18,055 nt of DNA from DASPPK01 sp041479575 (GCA_041479575.1 JBGOYH010000022.1:1-18055); one strand, 5' to 3'. Shown: positions 1 through 7,593, counted from the stretch's first letter. Notes: generated by a model not told the origin, from the sequence alone. Numbers and translations are program-made.

Positions 1-1395
1 AGAAAAGTCGCGATCTCAACTACCGGCAGTTATGTGGCTACAGGAGGCAACGGAGACGGATACGTACGACTTTACGATGAAACTGGAACACAAATCTGGA
101 GTCACGTGAATTTATCCGACAGAATCATCGTTGACATTTCCCGTGACGGCACAAGTGTGGTCGCAGGCAATGACGATCGTGGATTAAGCTTCGGTGCACA
201 GCTTGCCTATTTCTCGATAGGCATCGATGGCATCTGGACTGCTGCTGACGGCACACCAGTGTGGACCTTCAGAGCCAGCAATGGTGGGGCTGATGATGTG
301 CGTGCCATTGCCATCTCCACGAACGGAAGCTGCATTGCTTCAGGAGGATCTGGAAACTACGGAAGCACGTTCGTTCATAATACAGCGTCACCCGCTCCAG
401 TGTACGATGCAACGCTTGGCAATGAAGACGAAACGATCTCTATTTCCTCTGAAGGCAGATACGTTGCTGCGGCAGATACTGAAACAGCGGCCGTTCGCCT
501 TTACGACACGACCAACGTTTCAGCGCCCTTGTGGACCTATAATACGACCTTCTCTGTTCGCAGCGTAGCCATCGCAAGTCCATTGAAGGTTGCGAACATA
601 TGGGTTCCTCCAGCCGAAGGAGCACTTTTTGCGGGCGCAGCAAGCGTTGGCCTAACAGGCGGAGTCTCAACGATGGCTTCTGCACTGAGCGACCCAGCAG
701 GTTTTCCATTTAGTGGGTTTGCAAGAAAAATAAACGAACTTTTCCCTGAAACATTGAAGAAGTGGCTGCATGAATTCATATCTTCCAAACGCAAACTCGT
801 CATAGCGCCGCGAACAGGGTCGCCTTTCACACTTACCAAAATTGAAGTGCTTTCATACGCCGTAGTTCTTTCAACATTGACGATTGCATTTTCCTACGCC
901 AAATCAGAATCACTGAGCGAAATCCTGTCAGTAATGCCAACCGTTTTAGCAACAAGCATCATCGTCGAGGTCGTGAAAAACTACTCTACAGAAGTTCTCG
1001 CCCGAAAACTGGGCGTCTGGACCGAACACCGCGTCTGGTACCTAGGACTTTGCACATTTTTGATCTCAACTTTCGCATTTAGAACTCCGTTTTCAGCTCC
1101 AGGCCGACTCACTCATCATGCTCCAAAGTTCACTAAGCGTTCATTGGGACTGGTCTCGTCCTTCTCAGTCTTTGTTGCCCTTGTTTTCACTGCAATCTTC
1201 TATACAGTCCTTCTCAATGGTTTCACATTAATAGGAAACATAGGCCTGGTAATGTGCCTTACAGGCGCGTTTTTCGAAACCATCCCCATCCCGCCAATGA
1301 ACGGCAAAGACATTTACGATTGGAGCAAAGTCCTGTGGCTAGCATTGTTTGTAACAACGTTTGTACTATACATTGTCTGCCTGCTCACACTATAA
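1..1395 (+). CDS. Beta-propeller protein with C-terminal site-2-protease-like membrane domain (5' partial)
   Basis: The frame is open from base 1, so the true start lies upstream; the first ATG in the window is at 34. Residue numbers here count from that ATG. The first ~190 residues hold WD40/PQQ-like blades with the repeated pattern 'xxxIAISxxGxxIAxGGxxxxVRLYD', each followed by a 'W' strand. The propeller is probably extracytoplasmic. A linker with a short hydrophobic segment follows, then about six hydrophobic segments from ~270 to 453. This C-terminal part resembles M50/site-2 proteases: a 'VLARKLG' segment follows the place where HExxH should be, and 'PIPPMNG' near residue 419 matches the second metal motif (PxPLDG). 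The HExxH position reads VEVVK (311-315) and the Asp is Asn423, so both metal sites appear lost. I infer a non-catalytic membrane sensor or scaffold. The propeller and membrane calls are firm; the S2P relationship is moderate. Confidence 0.72.
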   Translation, partial: RKVAISTTGSYVATGGNGDGYVRLYDETGTQIWSHVNLSDRIIVDISRDGTSVVAGNDDRGLSFGAQLAYFSIGIDGIWTAADGTPVWTFRASNGGADDVRAIAISTNGSCIASGGSGNYGSTFVHNTASPAPVYDATLGNEDETISISSEGRYVAAADTETAAVRLYDTTNVSAPLWTYNTTFSVRSVAIASPLKVANIWVPPAEGALFAGAASVGLTGGVSTMASALSDPAGFPFSGFARKINELFPETLKKWLHEFISSKRKLVIAPRTGSPFTLTKIEVLSYAVVLSTLTIAFSYAKSESLSEILSVMPTVLATSIIVEVVKNYSTEVLARKLGVWTEHRVWYLGLCTFLISTFAFRTPFSAPGRLTHHAPKFTKRSLGLVSSFSVFVALVFTAIFYTVLLNGFTLIGNIGLVMCLTGAFFETIPIPPMNGKDIYDWSKVLWLALFVTTFVLYIVCLLTL

Positions 1396-1458
1396 CGGTT
1401 TGGAAGGTCCAAAACACGACGAGAATAATCAACAATTCGGATTTGGAGTGAAAGGAGA

Positions 1459-1740
1459 ATGCGTTCCTCACACTGGGAATATGTCGGACTTGTACTCGTT
1501 GGAATCGGAGCCGCCTCAAGCATCAGCGGCGCAATCACATTTTTCTATTTTCAACAACAAAGCGGCACTAGTCCGCAATACAGTTCGTATCCGTTGCCAC
1601 TGCTCATTGCAGGCATCTGCATTATCGCCACAGGAGTGATTGCGCTGATTCAGGCGAGAAAAAAGAAGCATAGAGAAGAATCTGAAAGCACAGCGCCGCT
1701 TCCGCCACCGCCGCCTCCACCTCCGCCGCCACTCCGATGA
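1459..1740 (+). CDS. Small two-helix membrane protein with polyproline tail
   Basis: This encodes 93 residues. Two hydrophobic segments (about 8-31 and 46-65) flank a Gln/Ser-rich loop, followed by a basic stop-transfer stretch (RKKKHREE) and a tail of ten consecutive prolines just before the end. The tail is predicted to face the cytoplasm. GGAG at 1445-1448, ten bases before the ATG, is a plausible ribosome site; another GGAG at 1454 is too close. The gene starts 63 bases after the preceding propeller gene on the same strand, so the two may be cotranscribed. A run of ten prolines normally needs the elongation factor aIF5A to translate well. I do not recognise the family. A proline tail could bind a partner domain, but that is conjecture. 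Confidence 0.7.
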   Translation: MRSSHWEYVGLVLVGIGAASSISGAITFFYFQQQSGTSPQYSSYPLPLLIAGICIIATGVIALIQARKKKHREESESTAPLPPPPPPPPPPLR

Positions 1741-1745
1741 GAAAC

Positions 1746-1753
1746 ATATAAAG
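1746..1753 (+). promoter_or_regulatory. TATA box of the GH3-family gene
   Basis: CATATAAA lies 28-36 bases upstream of the ATG at 1782. No Shine-Dalgarno sequence precedes that ATG, so the transcript is probably leaderless or nearly so, which fits an archaeal promoter at about -26. Confidence 0.6.
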
Positions 1754-1781
1754 AGACTAATTCAAACTAGTTCTGAACGAG

Positions 1782-2918
1782 ATGTTTCCTGAAGAAAAAA
1801 CCGTCGGCATCTTCAAGCCATTAGTGGGCTCGTGGTACGATTCGCTGAAGTCCCCTAAGGAATCGCAAAACCAACTGCTCTTGGACCTGTTGAAAGAATA
1901 TGCCAAAACACATTACGGAAGGAATCACCATGCATCAGAAACCGGAGAAATTGATGAGTTCAGGAAAAACTTTCCAACAATAAACTACCATGGACTCAAT
2001 CCTTACCTCTCCGAAGTGATGAAAGGCAACTACAGTGCACTACTGCCTGAACCATTACTGTGCTGGGTAATGACCAGAGGTTCGACAGGTCCAGCAAAAG
2101 TGCTCCCAGCCACAAAAACTCACATTGAGCAGATACTCACATGCGGGTCAAGAGCGCTGATAAACCATGCTTTAAGAAACAAAGATTACGAACTCTTTGA
2201 CGGAAAAATTTTCAACCTAAACTTCCCATCCAATGTTCACACAATCACAATTAATGGACAAGAGATGACTTACGGGTACAGTTCAGGAACTTATGCAAGA
2301 CTGATTCCTGCACTCGAGCAGATTCAGCTTCTGCCGAGACAAGAAGACATAGACGCCTTGGGATCGGGAATTGGCAAGCGAGACTGGGAGAACAGGTTTG
2401 AACTTGCCTACCAGCAAGCACTGAATGAAAACGTGTCTGCCGCGATGGGAGTCACACCTGTTATCTTGTCCTTCGCTAAATACGTTGAACGAAAACACGG
2501 AAAGAAACCGAAAGATCTGTGGAAGCTAAGAGCATTGTTCTGTACCAGCGTTCGGAAAATCCAGTTCAGATATGCGCCGGCGCTCAGGAAATATTTTGGA
2601 CAAATACCTGTGGTAGAGATCTACAGCGCAACAGAAGGGGTTTTCGGCCAACAACTTGACGAGTTGCCTTACATCACTCCAAACTATGACAAATATTTCT
2701 TCGAAGTTCTAACTGGCCGAGGAACGAAGATGCTGTATGAACTCGAACGCAGAGAATGGGGAGAACTCATAGTGTCTTCATGCATGTTTCCTAGATACGC
2801 AATCGGAGATATGATCGAAGCAGCTGGAAAAAACTATTTCCGCATTTTTGGAAGACACAACACTCTAACGCTGCTAGAGCATCGACTGCACGGACTATTT
2901 CTCGGATGGTTAGTCTAA
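1782..2918 (+). CDS. GH3-family acyl-acid adenylating enzyme, short form
   Basis: GH3 proteins belong to the ANL adenylating superfamily; the plant members join ATP-activated carboxylic acids to amino acids. The 378-residue product has the family landmarks in order: a P-loop-like TRGSTGPAK at 98-106, an YSATEG motif at 281-286, YAIGD at 339-343 (the ribose-binding Asp region) and the hinge-like IFGR at 355-358. Plant and bacterial GH3 proteins run to about 500-600 residues and carry a mobile C-terminal domain after the hinge. Here the protein stops about 20 residues past it. Neither other frame continues the domain and the next gene begins at once, so this is a natural short form or an old truncation rather than a fresh frameshift. 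The substrate is unknown. Loss of the C-terminal domain would leave adenylation but impair the transfer step. The family call is firm. Confidence 0.82.
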   Translation: MFPEEKTVGIFKPLVGSWYDSLKSPKESQNQLLLDLLKEYAKTHYGRNHHASETGEIDEFRKNFPTINYHGLNPYLSEVMKGNYSALLPEPLLCWVMTRGSTGPAKVLPATKTHIEQILTCGSRALINHALRNKDYELFDGKIFNLNFPSNVHTITINGQEMTYGYSSGTYARLIPALEQIQLLPRQEDIDALGSGIGKRDWENRFELAYQQALNENVSAAMGVTPVILSFAKYVERKHGKKPKDLWKLRALFCTSVRKIQFRYAPALRKYFGQIPVVEIYSATEGVFGQQLDELPYITPNYDKYFFEVLTGRGTKMLYELERREWGELIVSSCMFPRYAIGDMIEAAGKNYFRIFGRHNTLTLLEHRLHGLFLGWLV

Positions 2919-3310
2919 GTTGTAGGATGCCTCTTTCTTAATACAAATGCGCCGTAGATCGCTGCGAGAATAATTACTATCCCGACCATGAGGAGGAAGA
3001 AAGCCCAAAGTATCTTCCAATCGAGAGTTTGGTTTATGCCAAGCCACCATGTTACACCCAAGAAGATCAAGATTAAGCCGCCGACCAAAGGCCCCAAGAA
3101 CCCGTATTCGCCTTTCTCGCCTTTCTCACCTTTCTCACGTTTTTCCTGTTTCTCATGTTTCTCGCCCTTCTCCTCTTCCTTTTCGCGTCTCCGATATTCC
3201 CTCCGTGTTGTCACAGGAGGAGCCTGCTCGATCTTGACTGGAGCGCCGCACTTAGGGCAAAAACTCATTTCTTCAGTGACTTTGGAACCGCATTTTGGAC
3301 AATAAGACAT
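2915..3310 (-). CDS. Zinc-ribbon membrane protein with xEK-repeat linker
   Basis: The product has 131 residues. An N-terminal zinc ribbon is formed by two CPKCG knuckles (Cys4/Cys7 and Cys18/Cys21). A highly charged linker (about 35-70) contains seven successive xEK triplets. Two hydrophobic segments follow (about 72-90 and 98-120), with a short basic tail. This is a common archaeal layout: a cytoplasmic zinc ribbon tethered to the membrane, usually of unknown role. Start choice is supported by AAGGA ten bases upstream and a TATA box at 3354-3362. Its stop codon overlaps the stop of the convergent GH3 gene by four bases, so there is no room for a separate terminator between them. Confidence 0.78.
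   Translation of the reverse strand: MSYCPKCGSKVTEEMSFCPKCGAPVKIEQAPPVTTRREYRRREKEEEKGEKHEKQEKREKGEKGEKGEYGFLGPLVGGLILIFLGVTWWLGINQTLDWKILWAFFLLMVGIVIILAAIYGAFVLRKRHPTT
3111..3173 (-). repeat. Nine-base coding repeat (seven units)
   Basis: Seven consecutive nine-base units related to CCTTTCTCG (plus strand) encode the xEK triplets in the zinc-ribbon protein. The first three units are nearly identical and the later ones have diverged, which suggests expansion by slippage or unequal exchange. Confidence 0.7.
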
Positions 3311-3353
3311 ATTCTATGCTTCCTTTACCGTTCTTTTAATTCTGAACACTTAG

Positions 3354-3362
3354 TATTTAAAA
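3354..3362 (-). promoter_or_regulatory. TATA box of the zinc-ribbon gene
   Basis: On the minus strand this reads TTTTAAATA, 44 bases before the ATG at 3310. The predicted leader of about 20 bases contains the AAGGA ribosome site. Confidence 0.5.
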
Positions 3363-3507
3363 CATACTCATCCTGAGAAATGTTACCAGTGATGTTTCGA
3401 CTATTAGACAGAGCATTCTCTATTTCGTCTTTCTAAACAGCATGATGTTTTCAGGTGGTTGTGCAGACTTGCTCAAATCCGGCTTCTATGAGCTATTTTG
3501 CTAATCT

Positions 3508-3516
3508 GCGCGCGCG
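3508..3516. repeat. GC-alternating motif, site 1
   Basis: GCGCGCGCG followed by AAAG, in the 288-base region between the zinc-ribbon gene and the next small gene. The same GCGCGCGAAAG string occurs at 14600, and a one-base variant at 7597. Apart from the two promoters I see no other feature in this intergenic region. Confidence 0.6.
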
Positions 3517-3598
3517 AAAGAGGTTAAAGCAAATATTATTCATTGATACATAATAGTTGCTGAAGTTGGTAGAAACAGGCAAAGACGGAGGCACACGT

Positions 3599-3826
3599 TT
3601 GAGCAGACGGGATGTTCCATTTTCTCTTGTTGCAATAGTTTTGTTTATCTTGATTCTTGCTGTGTTTGTCTTCTACATTTATCGCAATGAGACGCTTCTT
3701 ATCATTGCCCTCTTACTGCTAATTATTCTTGCCCTGTCATTGCGACTTATTCGCGCGATGAATCTCTTCAGGCCAAGACGGCAACAATCACAAGTCAATC
3801 ATTCCAAGAATTGCTCTTCATATTGA
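3599..3826 (+). CDS. Small two-helix membrane protein
   Basis: The frame is open from a TTG at 3557. I prefer the in-frame TTG at 3599 because GGAGG at 3587-3591 lies seven bases before it; this gives 75 residues. Two strongly hydrophobic segments (about 7-29 and 32-51) are separated by a short YRNE turn. A basic tail (RLIR, RPRRQQ) should face the cytoplasm. No known family is recognised. GC-alternating motifs bracket the gene: one 80 bases before the start and one 9 bases after the stop. Confidence 0.55.
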   Translation: MSRRDVPFSLVAIVLFILILAVFVFYIYRNETLLIIALLLLIILALSLRLIRAMNLFRPRRQQSQVNHSKNCSSY

Positions 3827-3834
3827 TACCATTA

Positions 3835-3840
3835 GCGCGC
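3835..3840. repeat. GC-alternating motif, site 2
   Basis: GCGCGC nine bases after the stop codon of the small membrane gene, within TTAGCGCGCCAG. Confidence 0.55.
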
Positions 3841-3924
3841 CAGAAAGAATTCTGGAAGATTAATGCTAAGATCTCAAAAAGGAAGATTGTGCTGGAGATG
3901 TCTCCATATGTCTCGTTGAGAAAT

Positions 3925-3933
3925 GTTATATAA
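3925..3933 (+). promoter_or_regulatory. TATA box of the four-helix membrane gene
   Basis: TTATATAAG about 38 bases before the preferred TTG start at 3972. Confidence 0.55.
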
Positions 3934-3971
3934 GCTCAGACGGCTAGAATACTTTGAAAGGAGTAGGTTGC

Positions 3972-4508
3972 TTGAGTTCGCAAGGATTTTCGCACAGACA
4001 CAAAGAGGGAATCCTAAGCGCCATCTCCGCTGGCTTCTTACTAGTGTTAATCGGGCTACTCTTCATAGTAAACACTAATCTTGGCGACAAAACCATAAAC
4101 TTCTTCAAAGACATCACCCTAGTGAACGCTACAAACACCGTTACTATAGGGAATACTACAAGCTCCGTCATGCTTCCAGCACCCGCCCATGTTGCAGACC
4201 ATATTGATGTCTACTCTGCTGTAGAACAATTCAGCCTAATTTGGGGAGTATTCCTGGTCGCAATACTAGGCTTGAGGTTTGCAATCGGCGCTCCGACCCG
4301 CAGAAAAGCACAAAACGTGTCCGACATCGTTTTCTGGTTCGGAACCGCATACCTAATTCAGACATGGTTAATCAACAACATCACAACTGCCGTCAGTCAG
4401 ACCCAAAAGTGGTTTGAAGTCTGGGCTTTGATAATAGTGCTCCTAGGCGCATCCCTGATTGTCAGGGCAATCTTCTTGGCCGTTGCTGGTGCAACTCACA
4501 GACAGTAG
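3972..4508 (+). CDS. Four-helix membrane protein of unknown function
   Basis: The open frame begins at a TTG at 3954. The in-frame TTG at 3972 is better: GGAG at 3960-3963 sits eight bases upstream, and the TATA box at 3925 puts transcription start near 3955. The product is 178 residues. Hydrophobic segments fall at about 15-34, 85-105, 118-137 and 150-172. The first extracytoplasmic loop (about 40-80) is rich in Asn and Thr with several N-x-T/S sequons, which suggests glycosylation. I do not recognise the family. The metallopeptidase gene follows after 32 bases on the same strand, so the two may share a transcript. Confidence 0.65.
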   Translation: MSSQGFSHRHKEGILSAISAGFLLVLIGLLFIVNTNLGDKTINFFKDITLVNATNTVTIGNTTSSVMLPAPAHVADHIDVYSAVEQFSLIWGVFLVAILGLRFAIGAPTRRKAQNVSDIVFWFGTAYLIQTWLINNITTAVSQTQKWFEVWALIIVLLGASLIVRAIFLAVAGATHRQ

Positions 4509-4540
4509 ACGACAATAGAGAGCTACACATCGCCTCAGAT

Positions 4541-4936
4541 ATGACGGTGACTGCCGTGCCCATAACGTATTCCGAAGCACCGGATGTAAAGAAGCTGGCT
4601 GATGAAATTGCAGAAAGCCTCGAGTTTTTCCATGTTGTCCCCCAGTTCGTTTTTTGCGTCAGAAGCAAAGGATCCGCATCCAGACGCATCATCGCCCGAA
4701 TTCATGGGCTCGGCAAGGTTTGGCAGGAAACCCTCAACCTTCCACCTTCATACGTCATTGAAGTAATATCTGAACGATACGACAGGTTAAGCCAAGAGGA
4801 AAAGGAGAAAACCGTCATCCATGAACTGCTGCACATTCCAGCAGCTTTTGCAGGAGGATTCCGTCCTCACAAAGGCTACATCAACGAGGAAATTGTAGAT
4901 CAGCTTTACAGAACATTTCGAAAACAAAGGCAGTGA
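4541..4936 (+). CDS. COG4900-like predicted metallopeptidase
   Basis: The product has 131 residues. The zinc site HELLH is at 94-98, and a third likely ligand, His110, lies in the 'AGGFRPHKGY' segment. The pattern VIHELLHIPAAFAGGFRPHKGY, broken here only by my residue limit, resembles the small soluble archaeal metallopeptidase family COG4900. The N-terminal ~85 residues carry two 'I-x-V' strands and a 'RIHGLGKVWQ' segment typical of these proteins. There is no signal peptide or membrane segment, so it is cytoplasmic. No strong ribosome site precedes the ATG; translation may be coupled to the upstream membrane gene 32 bases away. Its substrate is unknown. Confidence 0.75.
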   Translation: MTVTAVPITYSEAPDVKKLADEIAESLEFFHVVPQFVFCVRSKGSASRRIIARIHGLGKVWQETLNLPPSYVIEVISERYDRLSQEEKEKTVIHELLHIPAAFAGGFRPHKGYINEEIVDQLYRTFRKQRQ

Positions 4937-4945
4937 AGAGGACAA

Positions 4946-4954
4946 GTTTTTAAG
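4946..4954 (+). promoter_or_regulatory. Probable TATA box of the topoisomerase gene
   Basis: GTTTTTAAG lies 52-60 bases before the ATG at 5006, leaving a leader of about 25-30 bases. No clear ribosome site is seen. Confidence 0.4.
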
Positions 4955-5005
4955 GAACATAAAGAATGAAGAAAGAAATCTGAACGTGACGCCTCATAGC
5001 ACATC

Positions 5006-6634
5006 ATGAGAGAACAAGAAATGAAATACTGCATGAAAAGTCTCGCCCACAACGGAATCTACGTCCCCCAATACGACTACAAAGGATTCTCTGTCAAAAT
5101 ACAGGGACAACCGATGAAACTGTCACCAAAAACAGAGCAGATGACTCTCTTCTGGGTAAGGAAAAGACAATCGCCAACGTCCCCTCCTGACATAGTATTC
5201 TACAAGAATTTCATCCGAGACTTTTTGACTGTTTTGAGATCAGAAAATCCCTCACTGAAAACTCCCGAGAGTTTTGAAAGCAGCTACATGAACAACCTAG
5301 ACAAAGACACTAATGAATGGATGCATGACGAAAACTCACAAATGGATTTCTCAGAAGTTGCAGGTTTTCTTCTCCAAGAACAACAGAAGAAGCTGAACAT
5401 GCCTAAAGAGGAGAAGAAGAAACTTGCAGCTGAAAGAAAAATAGCGAGAGAAGCATTGAGAGAAAAATACGGCTACGCAATTGTCGACGGAAACAAGCTT
5501 GAAATAGCAAACTGGACTGCAGAACCATCATGCATTTTCGCTGGGAGAGGAGACCACCCGAAACGAGGGAAATGGAAAGAAGGACCAAGACAAGAGGACA
5601 TAATTCTCAATCTTTCCCTGGACAGCCCAATGCCAGAGGGAAATTGGAAAGGCAGGATCTGGGAATCGGACAAAATGTATCTTGCCAAATGGGAAGACAA
5701 GTTGACGGGCAAGACAAAGTACGTATGGTTTTCCGATTCTGCTTTCCTGAAACAAAAAGCGGAAGAAGAGAAGTTCAAGAAAGCTGAAAAACTGAGCAAG
5801 GAAATCCCCAGAGTCAAAGCTCACATCATGAAAAACTTGAGTCCTGAAGACTTGAACACACGAAAGATAGCAACCGTCAGCTGGTTAATTCTTGAAGTAA
5901 ACATGAGGGTCGGCGATGAAAAGGATCCCGGAGAAGCTGACACCGTAGGCGCCATAACCCTTAGACCCGAGCATATAAAGATTGAAGGAAACAAGTTGAA
6001 TTTCGACTTCCTCGGAAAAGATTGCGTCAGATGGACCAAATCAGTCGAAGCCCCAACGATTGTTATCAAAAACATGCAGGATTTCTCAAAAACGTGCAAA
6101 GAGTATCTTTTCGAAGGAATAAACTCCAGAAAAGTATCGCGATTCCTCTCTAAACAAATGGAAGGCTTGACGGCCAAGGTGTTCAGAACATGGAAATGCA
6201 CCACCACCGTCAAGGAACACCTCGAAATCTGTAATGTGAAAAAAGAAGACCCAGACTATTCCAAACAATATTGTGCCAAGACGGCTAACCTGAAAGCCGC
6301 AATAATAGCTAACCATAAGCGGAAGATTCCGTCGAACTATGACGAGAGACTTGCCAAGAAACAGGCTCAAGTGAAGGAACTCGAGTTGAAGCTGAAAGAC
6401 AAAGAAGAGCAAGGCAAAAGCACAGACACGCTGAGGAAGAGACTGGAAAAAAGTAGGCTTGATACGAAACTTGCAGAGGAGGCAAAGGAATACAATCTTG
6501 GCACATCTCTCAAATCATACATCGATCCAGTGGCTTATGTAAAATGGGCCAAGCAAGTGGATTTTCCGTTGGAAAAGCTTTATCCCAAGACTCTGCGAAA
6601 GAAATACAGCTGGGCCCTAGGATTAGAATGCTAG
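5006..6634 (+). CDS. topIB: Eukaryote-like DNA topoisomerase IB
   Basis: The enzyme relaxes positive and negative supercoils through a 3'-phosphotyrosyl nick. The 542-residue product aligns by eye along the whole core and C-terminal parts of eukaryotic topoisomerase I. Landmarks are the N-terminal core 'MKLSPKTEQ', 'FAGRGDHPKRGKWK', 'EDIILNLS' and 'ADTVGAITLRPEHI'. All five catalytic residues are present: Arg301 (in NMRVGDEK), Lys338 (FLGKD), Arg394 (KVFRTW), His437 (ANHKR) and Tyr505 (SYIDP). These correspond to human R488, K532, R590, H632 and Y723. A coiled-coil linker (about 447-490) separates the core from the tyrosine domain, as in eukaryotes. The protein lacks the long charged N-terminal extension of the human enzyme. 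Type IB enzymes of this class are known in Thaumarchaeota and some other TACK archaea, which is the main taxonomic pointer. It appears to be transcribed alone. Confidence 0.96.
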   Translation: MREQEMKYCMKSLAHNGIYVPQYDYKGFSVKIQGQPMKLSPKTEQMTLFWVRKRQSPTSPPDIVFYKNFIRDFLTVLRSENPSLKTPESFESSYMNNLDKDTNEWMHDENSQMDFSEVAGFLLQEQQKKLNMPKEEKKKLAAERKIAREALREKYGYAIVDGNKLEIANWTAEPSCIFAGRGDHPKRGKWKEGPRQEDIILNLSLDSPMPEGNWKGRIWESDKMYLAKWEDKLTGKTKYVWFSDSAFLKQKAEEEKFKKAEKLSKEIPRVKAHIMKNLSPEDLNTRKIATVSWLILEVNMRVGDEKDPGEADTVGAITLRPEHIKIEGNKLNFDFLGKDCVRWTKSVEAPTIVIKNMQDFSKTCKEYLFEGINSRKVSRFLSKQMEGLTAKVFRTWKCTTTVKEHLEICNVKKEDPDYSKQYCAKTANLKAAIIANHKRKIPSNYDERLAKKQAQVKELELKLKDKEEQGKSTDTLRKRLEKSRLDTKLAEEAKEYNLGTSLKSYIDPVAYVKWAKQVDFPLEKLYPKTLRKKYSWALGLEC

Positions 6635-6672
6635 AAAACATGCCCGCGAAAAATCTGCGCTTCAATCATGAG

Positions 6673-6738
6673 GGAGAATGGTAGAATCGTTTCTTGCGGG
6701 GAAAGGAGAAAAACAAAAATTGCCTTCTACCATCCTCC
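6673..6738 (+). repeat. 14-bp inverted repeat after topoisomerase gene
   Basis: GGAGAATGGTAGAA (6673-6686) and TTCTACCATCCTCC (6725-6738) pair with one mismatch around a 38-base loop. The repeat lies 38 bases after the topoisomerase stop, inside a 363-base region with no convincing gene (6635-6997). It could form a 3'-end hairpin or an independent small RNA. The rest of that region holds a CGCGCG at 6893-6898 and a possible TATA (CTTTTAT, 6934-6940) for the next gene. Confidence 0.55.
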
Positions 6739-6997
6739 ATATGAAACAATCAATCATATTCTACTCTTAACCTTGTCGTTAACTGCCGACTTTTACAGAC
6801 ATTGTTTGTGTTTCTGAAAAACGTTCGCAGGAGCGTGTGCCCCTACAATACGGGAGCCAATTGTTTTTCAAACTGGCTTTTTGACCGTCATTCGCGCGTG
6901 GAGTCTGTTCTTCGCAGTTGCTGAGGAACAACGCTTTTATTCCAAAAACACTTCTTAGGTGAAGCAACTCATGCATTTGAAACGAAGGGAAAAACAG

Positions 6998-7288
6998 ATG
7001 AAAGGAGTCTCAGTATTTCTTGCAGTTTTCGCAATCTTGCTGCTCGTAACGCTGGCTTACTCGGAACTACCACCGGGCGGACAAATCTACGACGCGTCCA
7101 ACTTTCCAACCACAACGTACCAAGTTTTCGATACAATACCCGTTAGAACATTAGTGAACGCAGTGTTCAACGGAGTCATATTCGGCATAATCGCATGGCT
7201 CATCTACACGATCGCCGAAAGAGCAACAAAACCAAAAAACCAACCACAGCCTCAACCGCAACCAACGTCGCAGCCACAGCCAAGTTAG
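6998..7288 (+). CDS. Small membrane protein with Pro/Gln-repeat tail
   Basis: The frame opens at a GTG at 6959, but a likely TATA at 6934-6940 places transcription start near 6963. GAAGG at 6984-6988 lies nine bases before the ATG at 6998, which I prefer; this gives 96 residues. ATG 6971 is an alternative. An N-terminal hydrophobic segment (about 4-22) looks like a signal sequence or anchor, followed by an extracytoplasmic stretch with 'LPPGG'. A second hydrophobic segment (about 53-72, ending TIAER) follows, and the tail alternates Gln and Pro (QPQPQPQP..). I do not recognise the family. The layout parallels the protein at 1459, which also has two helices and a proline-rich tail. Confidence 0.6.
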   Translation: MKGVSVFLAVFAILLLVTLAYSELPPGGQIYDASNFPTTTYQVFDTIPVRTLVNAVFNGVIFGIIAWLIYTIAERATKPKNQPQPQPQPTSQPQPS

Positions 7289-7381
7289 TGCGCACCATTT
7301 CCTTAACAACACATTCTTTTTCTATAAAGCAGGGAGCCACAGAATTTCTTAGCCGAAGTTCCTCACCGAAACAAAGTGCAG

Positions 7382-7456
7382 TGGACGGGCCGGGATTTGA
7401 ACCCGGGACCTCCACGATGCCAACGTGGCGATCATACCAGGCTGATCTACCCGCCC
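7382..7456 (-). tRNA. trnA(ggc): tRNA-Ala, anticodon GGC
   Basis: The minus strand folds into a complete cloverleaf of 75 bases. It has a seven-pair acceptor stem including the G3:U70 pair that marks alanine tRNAs, and a D stem GATC/GATC. The anticodon stem is CCACG/CGTGG with loop TTGGCAT (anticodon GGC, decoding GCC/GCU). The T stem is CCGGG/CCCGG with loop TTCAAAT, and the discriminator is A73. No intron is present and the 3' CCA is not encoded, as is usual in archaea. A weak AT-rich element about 40 bases upstream (around 7497 on the minus strand) could be its promoter. Confidence 0.97.
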
Positions 7457-7593
7457 AACGATTTTCTCTCTGAAGAGAACATCCAGTAAGAGATAAAGAG
7501 CTTACGGTTTCATTTTGCGGTTGAACATTATTCCAGGATTGATGAGAGCTTATTCGCAGATTCTGCTCAGCACGCGTCTCAATTTCTGACAAC

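Noticed and set aside
2840..2920. A frameshift at the end of the GH3 gene that would restore its C-terminal domain.
   Set aside because: Neither other frame shows GH3-like sequence, and the convergent gene occupies the following DNA.
2988..3305. Plus-strand frames with Ser/Phe-Pro repeats opposite the zinc-ribbon gene.
   Set aside because: They are shadows of the nine-base xEK coding repeat; the minus strand has the zinc ribbon, TATA box and ribosome site.
3752..3757. CGCGCG inside the 3599 coding region.
   Set aside because: It is not an exact GCGCGC copy and is explained by the codons for Arg-Ala, so it was not counted.
7539..7589. TTGATGA and CTGA 51 bases apart, like a C/D-box guide RNA.
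   Set aside because: The C box has the wrong first base and there are no internal C'/D' boxes or closing stem.
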